A stretch of 64,000 nt of DNA from Paenibacillus sp. USDA918EY (GTDB lineage: Bacteria > Bacillota > Bacilli > Paenibacillales > Paenibacillaceae). The stretch is taken from NCBI RefSeq assembly GCF_009870825.1, contig NZ_WTWY01000018.1, positions 1 to 64,000 on the forward strand. Reading direction: 5' to 3'. The notes under the pieces are model-generated. The model was not told the DNA's origin, made no database searches, and worked only from the letters and a program-made list of their open reading frames with translations. A program made the translations under genes and the position numbers. Numbering within the stretch: the first letter of the stretch is position 1; every line of letters begins with the position of its first letter. Below, piece after piece: positions 1 through 10,000 of the stretch.

Positions 1-23
1 ACAAAGGCTTTCAGCCGCAGAGC

Positions 24-60
24 AAACCACCCGTTCACACGGGTGGTTTTGATTTGATTT
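24..60 (+). terminator. Intrinsic terminator of an upstream gene
   Basis: A 10-bp perfect inverted repeat (24-33 and 40-49, arms AAACCACCCG and CGGGTGGTTT) closes a 6-base loop and is followed by a T-rich stretch. It probably ends a plus-strand gene lying outside the window. Confidence 0.75.
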
Positions 61-74
61 CGTGAAATTGCATA

Positions 75-103
75 TTGACACGGTAATAAAATCAAAATAA
101 TAT
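75..103 (+). promoter_or_regulatory. Sigma-A promoter of the DHA2 exporter gene
   Basis: A consensus -35 box TTGACA (75-80) lies 17 bp before TAATAT (98-103). The 5' untranslated region would be about 45 bases, too short for a complex leader, and ends in the AAAGGAGG ribosome binding site at 141-148. Confidence 0.75.
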
Positions 104-156
104 ATATTTACTTTACGGTATAGTATTGTAATTTAAAGCTAAAGGAGGCTTACCTC

Positions 157-1605
157 ATGGAAGGGAACTTATCGACGAATGCGGTACATTTGGCCCAGCA
201 TAAGGATCGGCGCAAATGGTGGTCGTTAACCATTGTTTTGTTTGCGACGTTTATGGCCATTTTGGACGTTTTTATCGTGAACGTTGCGATACCGCAAATG
301 AAAAAAGGGCTAACCGCAACGGATGCGCAAATCGAATGGGTCGTCGCAGCTTATACGTTGGCCTATGCGGTACTTCTCGTAACCGGAGGAAGATTCGGGG
401 ATCTTTTCGGCAGGAAGAAAATGTTTATCGCCGGCGTGACCGGATTTACCGCCGCTTCTTTGTTATGCGGCCTTGCGGATACTGCCTCTTGGTTGATTGC
501 TGCAAGGATATTCCAGGGCGTGTCGGCAGCCGTTATGGTGCCGCAAGTTCTTTCTACGATCCAGGCTTCTTTCCCCAACCAGAAAGAACGGGGCGTTGCG
601 CTCGGAATATATGGGGCCGTCATCGGAATAGCGTCGGTTGCCGGTCAGATCATCGGCGGTTTGCTAATCGAATGGAATATGCTCGACATGGGCTGGCGAA
701 ATGTTTTTTTCATTAACATTCCGTTTGGCATTGCAGCCATTCTGGGGGCTGTATTCATTCTGCAGGAAACGGTTTTGGAAAAAGCGAAGCGAATTGATGC
801 GATCGGGGTTATTCTCATCACGGCAGGACTTCTCCTTTTTGTGTATCCTTTCATCGGCGGAAGCGATCTGGGGTGGCCGGCATGGACCTGGGTATCGCTC
901 GCTGTGTCGATTCTGGTCCTATCGTTTTTCCTCCAATATGAAAACCGATTAAAGCAAAAAAACAAATCTCCTTTGATCGACTTGAAGTTATTTCAAAATT
1001 CAGCCTTTAATTTCGGCATGATCGTCATTTTGGCATATTACTCGGGCAATGCGGGATTGTATTATGTTCTCACGTTATACTTGCAGCAGGGGCTTGGACT
1101 CGAACCTTATTTGTCGGGCATGACCTTTCTTCCGCTTGGATTCGGCTTTGCCGTCTTTTCAATGCTCACTCCCCGGCTTGTCCGCAAATTTTCGATCAAT
1201 ATCGTTTACGCCGGGGTAATCATTATGTTCTTGAGTTATGTTGCAATAATTGCAATCATACGATTATCAAGCGGCGAAACTTCTGTACCTGCATTGGCTG
1301 CCGCTTTGTTTTTCGCAGGTGTCGGCCAAGGGATGATTGCACCGCTCCTCATTCAAAGCATTCTCGCCAAAACCGCCAAAGAAGACGCAGGTACGGCTTC
1401 GGGGGTACTGACCACGTTTACCCAGGTTTCCCAAACGCTTGGCATTGTCGCCATAGCCGCCGTGTTTTATTCCATCCGGGAATCTCATCATAATGATTCC
1501 ATCGCTTTTCAGAGTGCGATTTGGATATTGATCTGTTTGTGCCTGGCGATTACGGCCGGATTGGTCAAATTGATATCGGCTAACAAGCCGCGAGCCGGAC
1601 AATAA
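157..1605 (+). CDS. MFS drug exporter, DHA2 (EmrB/QacA) family
   Basis: This 482-residue integral membrane protein probably exports drugs or other toxic compounds by proton antiport. The length and hydrophobic pattern fit the 14-helix DHA2 branch of the major facilitator superfamily. Visible family signatures are the motif LDVFIVNVAIP in helix 1 (about 36-46), motif A GGRFGDLFGRKK between helices 2 and 3 (about 77-88), and a glycine-rich motif C region in helix 5 (about 148-168). The ATG at 157 has an ideal ribosome binding site (AAAGGAGG, 8-base spacing) and its own sigma-A promoter, so it is probably monocistronic. No regulator gene is adjacent. The substrate cannot be read from the sequence. 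Confidence 0.9.
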   Translation: MEGNLSTNAVHLAQHKDRRKWWSLTIVLFATFMAILDVFIVNVAIPQMKKGLTATDAQIEWVVAAYTLAYAVLLVTGGRFGDLFGRKKMFIAGVTGFTAASLLCGLADTASWLIAARIFQGVSAAVMVPQVLSTIQASFPNQKERGVALGIYGAVIGIASVAGQIIGGLLIEWNMLDMGWRNVFFINIPFGIAAILGAVFILQETVLEKAKRIDAIGVILITAGLLLFVYPFIGGSDLGWPAWTWVSLAVSILVLSFFLQYENRLKQKNKSPLIDLKLFQNSAFNFGMIVILAYYSGNAGLYYVLTLYLQQGLGLEPYLSGMTFLPLGFGFAVFSMLTPRLVRKFSINIVYAGVIIMFLSYVAIIAIIRLSSGETSVPALAAALFFAGVGQGMIAPLLIQSILAKTAKEDAGTASGVLTTFTQVSQTLGIVAIAAVFYSIRESHHNDSIAFQSAIWILICLCLAITAGLVKLISANKPRAGQ

Positions 1606-1626
1606 ACACCCCTTTCAAGCCACAAA

Positions 1627-1661
1627 TAGCCAGTCGTCGGAATGGAATCCACGACTGGCTA
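1627..1661. terminator. Hairpin between convergent genes
   Basis: An 11-bp perfect inverted repeat (1627-1637 and 1651-1661, arm TAGCCAGTCGT) lies between the convergent exporter and dihydroxyacetone kinase genes. The U tract is weak on both strands (TATTTG on the minus strand), so this is a probable shared terminator of moderate strength. Confidence 0.55.
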
Positions 1662-1705
1662 CTAAGGTGTCGGATTGAACCCAAGCAGGGTCTACTCATA
1701 AATGA

Positions 1706-3466
1706 TTAAGATTTAAGCGACAGCGCAATTCCGGTAAAAATGACGCCAAGCGCATACGCTCCGGCATCGGGGTAACCAATGCTCCGGTCGCCGACTGTCC
1801 CTGCGCGCCCCATCCGGGCTGCGATCGCTTCGGTTTTTTTGGCGCCTTCGACCGCCGCCTCGGATGCCGTAATTCCGGCGGAGATAAGATCGGAGCCGGC
1901 TTCAGCGGCGTTTGCCCACGCTTCCGCGTAAGGAACGAGTGCGTCAATCAACGTTTTGTCGCCGACAACCGCCCCTCGTCCGAAGGATCTCTCGCCGGTG
2001 TCCTGGATTCCTTTGACCACCGCGCTCATCATTTCGGAAATTTCAGGAACGGAAAGCTCCTTGCGTACTCCAGCATATTTTCCTGCCGCCCGGAACGCCG
2101 AACCCCAAATCGGTCCCGAAGCTCCGCCGCAATGCTCCATGATCACCAGCGAACAGGCATCCAGGAACGAGCCGATATCCTTTGCCTGGGAGATCACGTC
2201 GTCCCATTCCGCTTTGAGCTGCTTGAATCCTTTCGCCACGCTCATGCCGAAATCCCCGTCGCCTGCATGGGAGTCCAGCTCGCAGAACGGAACTTCGTTT
2301 TCGATGATCACTGCGCTCATTTTATCGACCAGATAAATCATGTTGTCCAGCGACAGCTTGCCGCCACGAATGACGGCATGTTCTTCGCCGGTAACCATGC
2401 CGAACGATCCCGGTTCTCGCTCTGCCTCCTCGATCGCCGCCCCGCTATAACGAACCGGCTCGAACGGGCCGCGGACGACCAGCGCCGGCGTCTCGCATTC
2501 CGCAGCGAGCAGTTGCTTCAGCCGGTCATTTAGCCTCATGATCGACACGGATGCGCCCGCCATGTCGATGCTCGTCATGTAGTTGCCGACGAACACCTTG
2601 TACACCGTGATTCCGCGTGAGTCGAGCTCGCGCATCACGGCGTGGTTCAACAGATAAAGCTCCTGCAGCGGCGTCCCTCCGAAGCCGTTTACCAATACGG
2701 CGACCTCTTCGTTTGTGTTCCCGTTGATCTTTGGACTTTCCAGCAACGCAGTCACCATTCGGGATGCGATTTCGTCCGCCGAAATCATCTTCTCCCGCCG
2801 GATGCCCGGTTCGCCGTGAATGCCTACTCCATATTCCATTTCCTGCTCGCCAATCGCGAAGGTCGGAGTACCTTTCGCCGGCACAGTACAGGAGGTGAGC
2901 GCAAAACCGATGCTTTTGACGTTATCGATCGCATCTTGGGCAGCCTGCTTCACCTGCTCGAGGGACATGCCCGCTTCCGCCGCCGCGCCGGCGATTTTAT
3001 GCACGAGCACCGTGCCTGCCACACCTCGGCGCCCGACGGTGTACAGGCTGTCTTCCACCGCAATGTCGTCGTCCACTTGGACATAGTCGACCCGGATGCC
3101 GTCCTCGCCGGCAAGATGCGCCGCGTTTTTAAAGTTCATGATGTCGCCGCTGTAGTTTTTGATGATAAGCAGCGTGCCTTTTTCGCTCGCCGACGAGCGG
3201 ATGGCCTGATAGACCTGGATTTGCGACGGCGAAGCGAACACGTCGCCGCAAACCGCGACGTCGAGCATCCCCTTGCCCACGAACCCCGCGTGAGCGGGCT
3301 CATGGCCGCTTCCGCCGCCGCTGATCAGCGTAACCTTTTGCGGATTCATCTCCTTTTTCTTGATGATTTTATATTTGCTGTTAAACTCGAGTTCCGGATG
3401 GGCCATGACGAGGCCGCTAAGCATTTCCCTGACAAGTGTCTCCGCCTTATTCATGATTTTTTTCAT
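1706..3466 (-). CDS. Dihydroxyacetone kinase, DhaK-DhaL fusion, ATP-dependent type
   Basis: It phosphorylates dihydroxyacetone, and possibly glyceraldehyde, to the triose phosphate in the cytoplasm. The N-terminal DhaK domain (about 8-335) shows the glycine-rich GGGSGHEPAHAG segment at 50-61 and the substrate-binding histidine in GIHGEP (H217). The C-terminal DhaL domain (about 373-586) has the nucleotide and metal-binding DSHAGDGDFG (398-407). Having both domains in one chain is typical of the ATP-dependent enzymes, whereas PTS-linked enzymes have separate DhaK, DhaL and DhaM subunits. No DhaM-like domain is present, in agreement. The ATG at 3466 is preceded by AAAGGATG with good spacing. 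The adjacent upstream gene, a deacetylase, is about 120 bases away on the same strand, so co-transcription is possible but not shown. Confidence 0.9.
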   Translation of the reverse strand: MKKIMNKAETLVREMLSGLVMAHPELEFNSKYKIIKKKEMNPQKVTLISGGGSGHEPAHAGFVGKGMLDVAVCGDVFASPSQIQVYQAIRSSASEKGTLLIIKNYSGDIMNFKNAAHLAGEDGIRVDYVQVDDDIAVEDSLYTVGRRGVAGTVLVHKIAGAAAEAGMSLEQVKQAAQDAIDNVKSIGFALTSCTVPAKGTPTFAIGEQEMEYGVGIHGEPGIRREKMISADEIASRMVTALLESPKINGNTNEEVAVLVNGFGGTPLQELYLLNHAVMRELDSRGITVYKVFVGNYMTSIDMAGASVSIMRLNDRLKQLLAAECETPALVVRGPFEPVRYSGAAIEEAEREPGSFGMVTGEEHAVIRGGKLSLDNMIYLVDKMSAVIIENEVPFCELDSHAGDGDFGMSVAKGFKQLKAEWDDVISQAKDIGSFLDACSLVIMEHCGGASGPIWGSAFRAAGKYAGVRKELSVPEISEMMSAVVKGIQDTGERSFGRGAVVGDKTLIDALVPYAEAWANAAEAGSDLISAGITASEAAVEGAKKTEAIAARMGRAGTVGDRSIGYPDAGAYALGVIFTGIALSLKS

Positions 3467-3584
3467 CGTATCGCATCCTTTTGCTTAGTTTGAAGCCCAG
3501 CCCGATTCGGTCAGCAACGAAGATAGCCGAGGCCACGCTTCTTCCGTGATCGGGAATGGCATCAGATGGTCCTATACATGTTCG

Positions 3585-4382
3585 TTATAACTGTACCACT
3601 TGCCCCGCGGCAATTTCGACCGGGTCGCCTTCCGCGCTGATCCAGACGGATAACGCCGACGGATTATGGACGATGCGGTTGTCCGCCGAAAAACGGAGCC
3701 GCTTCAACGCGTCCGAATAGGCATAGATTTCGGCGTTGGTCGCGTACCAAATGTCCTTCCTGCCGCCGGCGATTTCGCCGAACCGTTCGATCAGCTCCCA
3801 ATTCCGGTCGTTTTCGAATTCATAGCTATGTCCCCATACGTATAAAAGCGCCATGTGCGAATGCCTCTGCTCCAGAGATACGAACTTCTCCGCATATTCC
3901 GCCATTTGTTTATGATGGCAGGTCGGATGCCAGCGGAGCGAGTCTTCGGGCAAAGCAAACGAGCCGTGGCTGTTGACCGTACGGGCATATTCGATGCCGA
4001 CGGAACGAAGCAGGTCAACCACTTGATCGCTGTAAGTACCGTACGGGTAGCTCATTCCTTTTACAGGGACGCGGATAAGAGCCTCCAGCGCTTTCCGGTC
4101 CTCCACGACCTGCCAAACGATTTGCTCCGCCGGCGATCGGTCCAAAAACGGATGGCTTACGGTATGCGCCGCGATTTCATGTCCGCGGTACAAATCCTCC
4201 ACTTCGGCCGGATCGACGTATCCCTCTCTGCCAAGTGTGCCGCTATTTAAGTGAAACGTCGCCTTGAGCCCGTAATCGTTCAGCATTTTTACCAATCTGC
4301 GGTCATGCTCCCTGCCGTCATCGAAGCTGAGCGTCAGCGCTTTGTTCACGCCATTCGGAAACCGGTCAAATTGTATGCGCAT
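3585..4382 (-). CDS. Polysaccharide deacetylase family protein (NodB fold), apparently cytoplasmic
   Basis: A 265-residue member of carbohydrate esterase family 4. Motif 1 SFDDG (19-23) carries the catalytic and metal aspartates, and motif 2 HTVSHP (73-78) carries the two metal histidines, so the active site looks intact. There is no signal peptide or membrane anchor, unlike cell-wall chitin or peptidoglycan deacetylases. This suggests an intracellular oligosaccharide or small-molecule substrate. It lies downstream of the AraC/Cache regulator of the glycan locus on the same strand, with about 180 bases between them, and may belong to that locus. The C-terminal part (about 215-265) looks like a small beta-rich addition. 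Confidence 0.8.
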   Translation of the reverse strand: MRIQFDRFPNGVNKALTLSFDDGREHDRRLVKMLNDYGLKATFHLNSGTLGREGYVDPAEVEDLYRGHEIAAHTVSHPFLDRSPAEQIVWQVVEDRKALEALIRVPVKGMSYPYGTYSDQVVDLLRSVGIEYARTVNSHGSFALPEDSLRWHPTCHHKQMAEYAEKFVSLEQRHSHMALLYVWGHSYEFENDRNWELIERFGEIAGGRKDIWYATNAEIYAYSDALKRLRFSADNRIVHNPSALSVWISAEGDPVEIAAGQVVQL

Positions 4383-4565
4383 TCAAGATCTGCCTCCCCC
4401 AAAAAATGAATTACTTGTCCAATACTATATTCAATTCGAACTGCGAAGTAAATCGGTCCGAAAGCCGTGTTTTTGTGTACCGTCCCCTCCTTGTTGATCA
4501 AACCTCTGCGCCCACACTAATAAAGGCCATTCTTAAAATTTCGATCATTCCGATTTATAAAAGCG

Positions 4566-6890
4566 CTACTCCGCGACACGGTCCGCTCTGTTCATCTTCC
4601 TGAATTGGTTGGGCGAAGTCCCGTTTTTCTTTTTGAATACCGTTATAAAATAAGAGCTGTTTTGAAACCCGATCCGCTCCCCGATGTCCTTTACGTTTAA
4701 CGTTGTCGCGAGCAGCAGCTGTTCGGCTTCATGCAGCCGTAAATCGGTCACGTATTGCGTAAAGGACACGCCCATAACCTCATTAAACAGTTTGCTGAAA
4801 TAAGGCACGGAAATGTTGAGCTCGGAGGCGACAAGTTCCGCCGAAAGACCGCTGCTCCGGTAATGGTTTCCGATAAATTCGCAGGCGATCCCAACAACTT
4901 CGGCGCGATCTTGGTGCCGGTTCATTTTCAACTGTTCGATGATAAAATCGGCCAGCTCCCCATAAAACGCCTCGACCCGTTCGAGCTCCGCAAAATGCTG
5001 CACGATGCCGTAAAGCGAATCTTTCCCGTAATTTCTTAGCAGCGGCGTAAAATCAGCCATCGTTCCGAATTCGGTTTCAATCGTCGTCACCGATTGCCGC
5101 AACGCGGCACGGATGTCCGCCGGCGCGTTGCGGCGCAGCGCTCCGAACCATTCGCCGAGAATTCTTCCTGCCTCTTTTCGGTCATTTACTTTGATGGCTT
5201 CGAACAGGGACCTTTCCAATTTGACGGGATAACGAGATGAAGATTCCGTTGAGGCCCGAATCGCATCGAAATGATAGACCATTCGGCGATGGTCCACGTA
5301 ACTGTACTCCAATGCTCCCCTTGCATCCTCAAAAGATTGCCCCAGCTCCCCGATCGACACCGCCCGGCTGCCCACGCCGATTTTCATGCGGAAACCCGTC
5401 ACCCGTTCAGCCTGCTGCGCCAGCAAGTTCAGCCGATGGGTCGAGGGATGGTCTTCGGGCTCATGCATCAAAATTGCAAATATGTGCCGTCCGATATCGA
5501 CCTTTTCCATCTCTTCCCGTTCCCGAAAAATGCGGCGCGCCAGTTCGAAAACGGTATCCTTGACCAGCCGGATTCCCGTATCCGCCACGTTCCCTTCCCT
5601 TTGAATCGGACTCTCTACGACGACCGCCACCGCCCGCATCGGTCCGGTATGCAGCCTTATGCCATGCAGTGCGGAATGCAAATCCTTCATCGTTTCGTCG
5701 GTGGCAGGCTCGCCAAGGAGAATATCCTTAAGACGGCTTTCTTTCAGCCTCTCCCTGTGTTTGACCGCTGAATCTTCAAGGGACGTGACTTTGCCGATCA
5801 AATTTTTGAACACGTCGCTTAAATACGCGGCTTCATCGCCGGTTCCGCCGTCAGCTTCCCCGGTTGCCTGTACCGGATGGCTTCCTTTGACCATTTGAAC
5901 CACGTTTCCGATGGGGCCGTATAATTTACGGTTCATTAGGATCGTGGCCGCAAAACATGCGAAAAGCAGCAGCAATGATATGATGATAATGTTTCGCTGA
6001 AGTATAAAGCTTCCTTTTGTCAGATACGCATAGCTCGTCGCATTCAGCAAATACCATTCAAGCTTGTCGTTGTATGCATACGTGACCAAAGATTTGGACC
6101 CGCTTATCGAATCGACGAAGCTGCCGGAAACGTTGCCCGACTTCATCACTTTGCCCATGAATTCGGCGCCGGAAGCGGCGTCCATGAACGCCTCGGGCTT
6201 GTCGCTGCGGGTGATCAAAATGCCGTTTTTGTTCGTGACCATAAAGCTGGATTCCGGGGAACCGCCCATTTTGTCAAACAATTCCTGAAGGGCCGACAGT
6301 TTTAGATTAATGAAGATCGCATACTCCGACCTCGCATCGGACGGAATGAAGATCAGGGAAAGAATCGGGTTGTCGTAATGCTTGCCCGAATAAACGTACT
6401 GCTGTCTGTGGGGAAGAAAAATCATTTTGCCCAGTCCGCTTCGAACCTGAATCAGCTTGCGGGCTTCCGGATCAATGTCGAATATTTCAACGTCCTGCGG
6501 GATCGAATGGATGAAATTTTCCGTCTCCCCGTTATACAAATATACGGAATCGATAAAATCATTCGCATTGACGGCATCGTGAAGCTTGCGGTCCAGGACG
6601 AGCGAATCCGCCGGATCCAGCCGGAGCGCATACAGGCTTTTGATCACGTCCTTATCGTTCAGAAGCTGCTCCCCGACCCGAAACGCTCTTTCATACAACA
6701 TTTCAATGTTGGCATTGGTTTGATCGAGCAGCTTCCGGTGCGTTTCCGAGATTTGCTTCTCGCTGATCATATTGGTAAACGTGTAGTTGACGACCGAAAG
6801 AATGAGCAGGCTCAAAACAAAAATGATCGTGTTGGCAGCGATCAATCTGAACAGAAAGCTTCGGGTCGGCACATGCCATCTCCATTTCAT
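4566..6890 (-). CDS. Membrane-bound AraC-family regulator with extracellular Cache-like sensor
   Basis: A one-protein transmembrane regulator of the type found beside Lpl-like sugar transporters in Paenibacillus. Transmembrane helix 1 is at about 8-34 and helix 2 at about 298-320. They enclose an extracellular domain of about 260 residues, expected to sense a sugar or a ligand-loaded binding protein. The cytoplasmic part ends in an AraC double helix-turn-helix (about 670-774), including VASELNISVPYFSKLF and IGFQNSSYFITVFKK. It follows the secreted GH2 gene by about 150 bases on the same strand and very likely controls that locus. The ATG at 6890 was preferred; a GTG three codons upstream (6899) is the alternative, and the ribosome binding site (GGTGA) is weak for either. 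Confidence 0.85.
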   Translation of the reverse strand: MKWRWHVPTRSFLFRLIAANTIIFVLSLLILSVVNYTFTNMISEKQISETHRKLLDQTNANIEMLYERAFRVGEQLLNDKDVIKSLYALRLDPADSLVLDRKLHDAVNANDFIDSVYLYNGETENFIHSIPQDVEIFDIDPEARKLIQVRSGLGKMIFLPHRQQYVYSGKHYDNPILSLIFIPSDARSEYAIFINLKLSALQELFDKMGGSPESSFMVTNKNGILITRSDKPEAFMDAASGAEFMGKVMKSGNVSGSFVDSISGSKSLVTYAYNDKLEWYLLNATSYAYLTKGSFILQRNIIIISLLLLFACFAATILMNRKLYGPIGNVVQMVKGSHPVQATGEADGGTGDEAAYLSDVFKNLIGKVTSLEDSAVKHRERLKESRLKDILLGEPATDETMKDLHSALHGIRLHTGPMRAVAVVVESPIQREGNVADTGIRLVKDTVFELARRIFREREEMEKVDIGRHIFAILMHEPEDHPSTHRLNLLAQQAERVTGFRMKIGVGSRAVSIGELGQSFEDARGALEYSYVDHRRMVYHFDAIRASTESSSRYPVKLERSLFEAIKVNDRKEAGRILGEWFGALRRNAPADIRAALRQSVTTIETEFGTMADFTPLLRNYGKDSLYGIVQHFAELERVEAFYGELADFIIEQLKMNRHQDRAEVVGIACEFIGNHYRSSGLSAELVASELNISVPYFSKLFNEVMGVSFTQYVTDLRLHEAEQLLLATTLNVKDIGERIGFQNSSYFITVFKKKNGTSPNQFRKMNRADRVAE

Positions 6891-7003
6891 CGGGTTCACC
6901 GGCGCTTCACATCCCTGTCGTTCTTGATTCCTAAATATATTGGCCGTTGATCGGCCGAATCCTTCCGATTCGAAGGCGGTCGAATCTTCCGGGATCGAGG
7001 ATA

Positions 7004-7031
7004 CAGGCCTTCCCCTGACGAGGAAGGCCTG
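7004..7031 (-). terminator. Strong hairpin just downstream of the GH2 gene
   Basis: A 10-bp perfect stem (7004-7013 and 7022-7031, arm CAGGCCTTCC) with an 8-base loop starts a few bases after the GH2 stop codon. There is no U tract, so it may stabilise the mRNA end or cause partial termination before the downstream regulator gene. Confidence 0.5.
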
Positions 7032-7037
7032 CTTTAG

Positions 7038-10000
7038 TTATCGCGCCGGCGTAAGCTTGGCGTCGGCCCAATCGGCATGGTCCTCGGCGTTTCCGTCTCC
7101 GCCATCCATAACCACCAGTTTAAGCTCGTTTTTGCCGGAAATGTCGACATCGACTTGGCGGGCAGGCATGCTGCGATGCATCGCGCCGCTGTCGAACAGC
7201 TTGACGCCGTCCGCCCAAACCTGGAACACGGCCGACCCGCCGTTGCTCTCTTGATCGATTCCCACCGTGGCGGTAAACCGCTTGTAGTCTTTGCCCCCGA
7301 TGGAGTAGCGGATTTCCGATGAGGCGTGGGTTCCCAAGCCCTTCTCGTAAGAACGGCTGCCTTTGCCGTCATACAGGGTCAACGCGTTTCCGCCGACGCT
7401 CCAATCTTTTCGCACCCGGCCCCAGCCGCTTGTTGCGTCCGCCCATTCCATATCGCTTAAATACTGCGGCGCGTCTGTGAAATTGAACTCAAAATCATCG
7501 CGGTCCGTGAGCTTCATCCGGACGGTGCCGGAATATCCGGAGCTAATGGCAATCGGTTTTTGTACCGGATTGGCTTCGATCCATCCGGGGAACCCGGCGG
7601 GATGCGACCAGCCGTTCCGGATGTGCAAGCGTACCGAACCGTCCGCGTTCAAAGATGCTTGTACCGATCCCGAGCCGTCGCCCTGGACGGTTACGCGGTT
7701 CCCGGATTTCCCGAAAATGAGGGAAGCGTAGTTTACATTGGTCTTGGAGGCCCGGAAATCCGCCGTCCCGAGTCCTTCCTTCTCATCCTCCATCCAAGGC
7801 CAATCCGGTTTGACGCCGTATTTCTCTTCCCCTTCGGCCCGTTCCTTGTAAGCTGTACCGGTGAGTCTGCCGATTTGGCTTTCCGGATAAACGTTCCATT
7901 CGCCATTTCGATCCCATGTGATCCGGTCGGCACCTGCAGCGGCATCAAAGGATACGCCGACGGCGTCGTAAGTTTCCGGCGGGTCCGCAACGGTATACGT
8001 CGTGGAAATGAGCCCTTTGCCGTCGATCCGCATCTCGAAATCCACGCCAGTCGCTCCGTATTTGCCGGAAATGCGGATAACGGCTTCTTTGCCCGAAATG
8101 CTCCGGCTGATCCCGGAAAGCGTCCACGCCCCCAGCTTCGACGTATAGCCCAAATCCAAATACGGCCCGCCGGTCAGGAGCGTTTTCCCTTGATATTCGC
8201 CGCTTGTGATCATGCCCGTCGTCTTGCTGAAGACCATCCGAAAATCTTTGCCGGTAACGATGATGTCGCCTGTCGTTTCCTTAATATCCGGGGTTTTTCC
8301 TTGCGGCTTCCACGGAACAATCGTTTTTTGCCCGATGGTAAGCATGTATTCGTCAACAAGCGGGTTCGCTGCGGTATGGTCATCCCGGTATATTTTCAAG
8401 CGGATGGCATCTCCGTTTTTCCACTTTCTTGCCGGAAGCGCCAGCTGCCCTTGGCTCATCGGCTCTACGGATGGCCCCTGAATTTTTCCTTTTTCTTTCC
8501 CGACGCTCCACTCAATGGTGACCTCGCTCAAGTTCGTATGATTATAACGATTTTCGATCGGGATCGCGAGCGGTTTGCCGGCTCCCGGGTTCGGAAATGT
8601 ATCGGCGTTAATCCTTACGGGCGAATAAGCTTTTTTGACGTTCCAGTACTCCGGCTTTTCCCTGTTCCATTCGTCGAGGATGCCCCAGTTGACCAGGAAG
8701 CCCGGCCAGATCCCGTTCGGACCATAAAAGCGGAGATCGCGCGAGTGCCATATGGCTCCGCCGAGTACGCCCGGCGTCTCATATAGATCATCCCACAACC
8801 GGTGGAGTGCGGTGCCGTAGAAATCCCGATATGCCGGATCGTCGTCGATCCAGTCGCCATAATAGACATATCCATGAGCATATTCGTCATACAGCTCCGG
8901 TTTATCATGCGCGCCGAAAGTATGGCCGTAAGGAGTGTAATGAATGCTGAACAAGTCGGTATACCCGGCCGGAGCGTTGAACCCCCAGCTGAACTTCACG
9001 GGACGTGACGGATCGACCGCCTTGACGTAATCATGTGTGGCAGCCACATTGCTCCCCCACGCGCTTTCATTGCCGATGGACCAGATTACGATGCTTGGAT
9101 GGCTGCGGTCTTTCTCGATTGTTTCAGAGAACTGGCCCGTATAATTGTTTAAATATTTGGGATCGCTGGCCCTGCCGTCGCTAACGAACATGACCGAGTT
9201 TTCCTGTTCGACGTAAAAGCCGAGCTCGTCGGCCAGATCCAGCACGTATTCGTACTGCGGCCAATGGGATGCGCGAATGTAATTGACATTGGCTTCCTTT
9301 AGCTTAACAAGCGACTCGCGATCATGCTCCGGATCGGCGGCGACGCCGATGAGCGGGGAAGACTGATGCCAATCCACGCCGCGCAGCTTCACGACTTTCC
9401 CGTTTACCAGCATGGTGTTGCCGTCCATTTTAATCGACCGGAAGCCGACCTTGCGGATCACGGTTTGCACGGGTTTGCCGTCTGCCATGACCGTGGCTTT
9501 TAACGTATAGAGCCGCGGATGCTCGGCATCCCATTTGGCGGGCTTGGCGACCGGAATTTGGATTGATGCTTCCGGCTGATCTCCCGTCACGGATATGACG
9601 GACGGTTGAATCGGCACCTCTTTCCCGTCCGGATCAGTAAGCTGCAGCTTAACTTCCCCCTGCTTCGCTTCCTCCAGCGCCATGCCTGCCGAAACTTTTA
9701 AAATCGCGTCCGAATAGGCGGCATCAAATTCGGTTTCCGTCTGCAGCCGGGTCATATGATCGACAGGAAGCGCAAACAGCTGTACCTGCCCGACTAAACC
9801 GCGGACGTGCTGGTATTCGATAAATCCCGTTTCCGCCGTTATGCCTACGGTGATCGTTGCGGGTTCGCCGGGGGTAACGTATTCCGTAATGTCGGCGTCA
9901 AAGGTCGTGAACCCTCCACGATGCTGACGGACCAAATGGCCGTTAACCCAAACGCGCGCGTAATTGAATGCCGCTTCGAAACGGAGCATCACCTTGCTGC

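Noticed and set aside
2642..3493. Long plus-strand open frame opposite the dihydroxyacetone kinase gene
   Set aside because: It is antisense to a conserved gene, has an Arg/His-rich composition typical of shadow frames and has no ribosome binding site.
7560..8786. Plus-strand open frame of about 400 codons inside the GH2 gene
   Set aside because: It is antisense to the recognised GH2 domains and has no protein-like motif; GC-rich third positions create such shadows.
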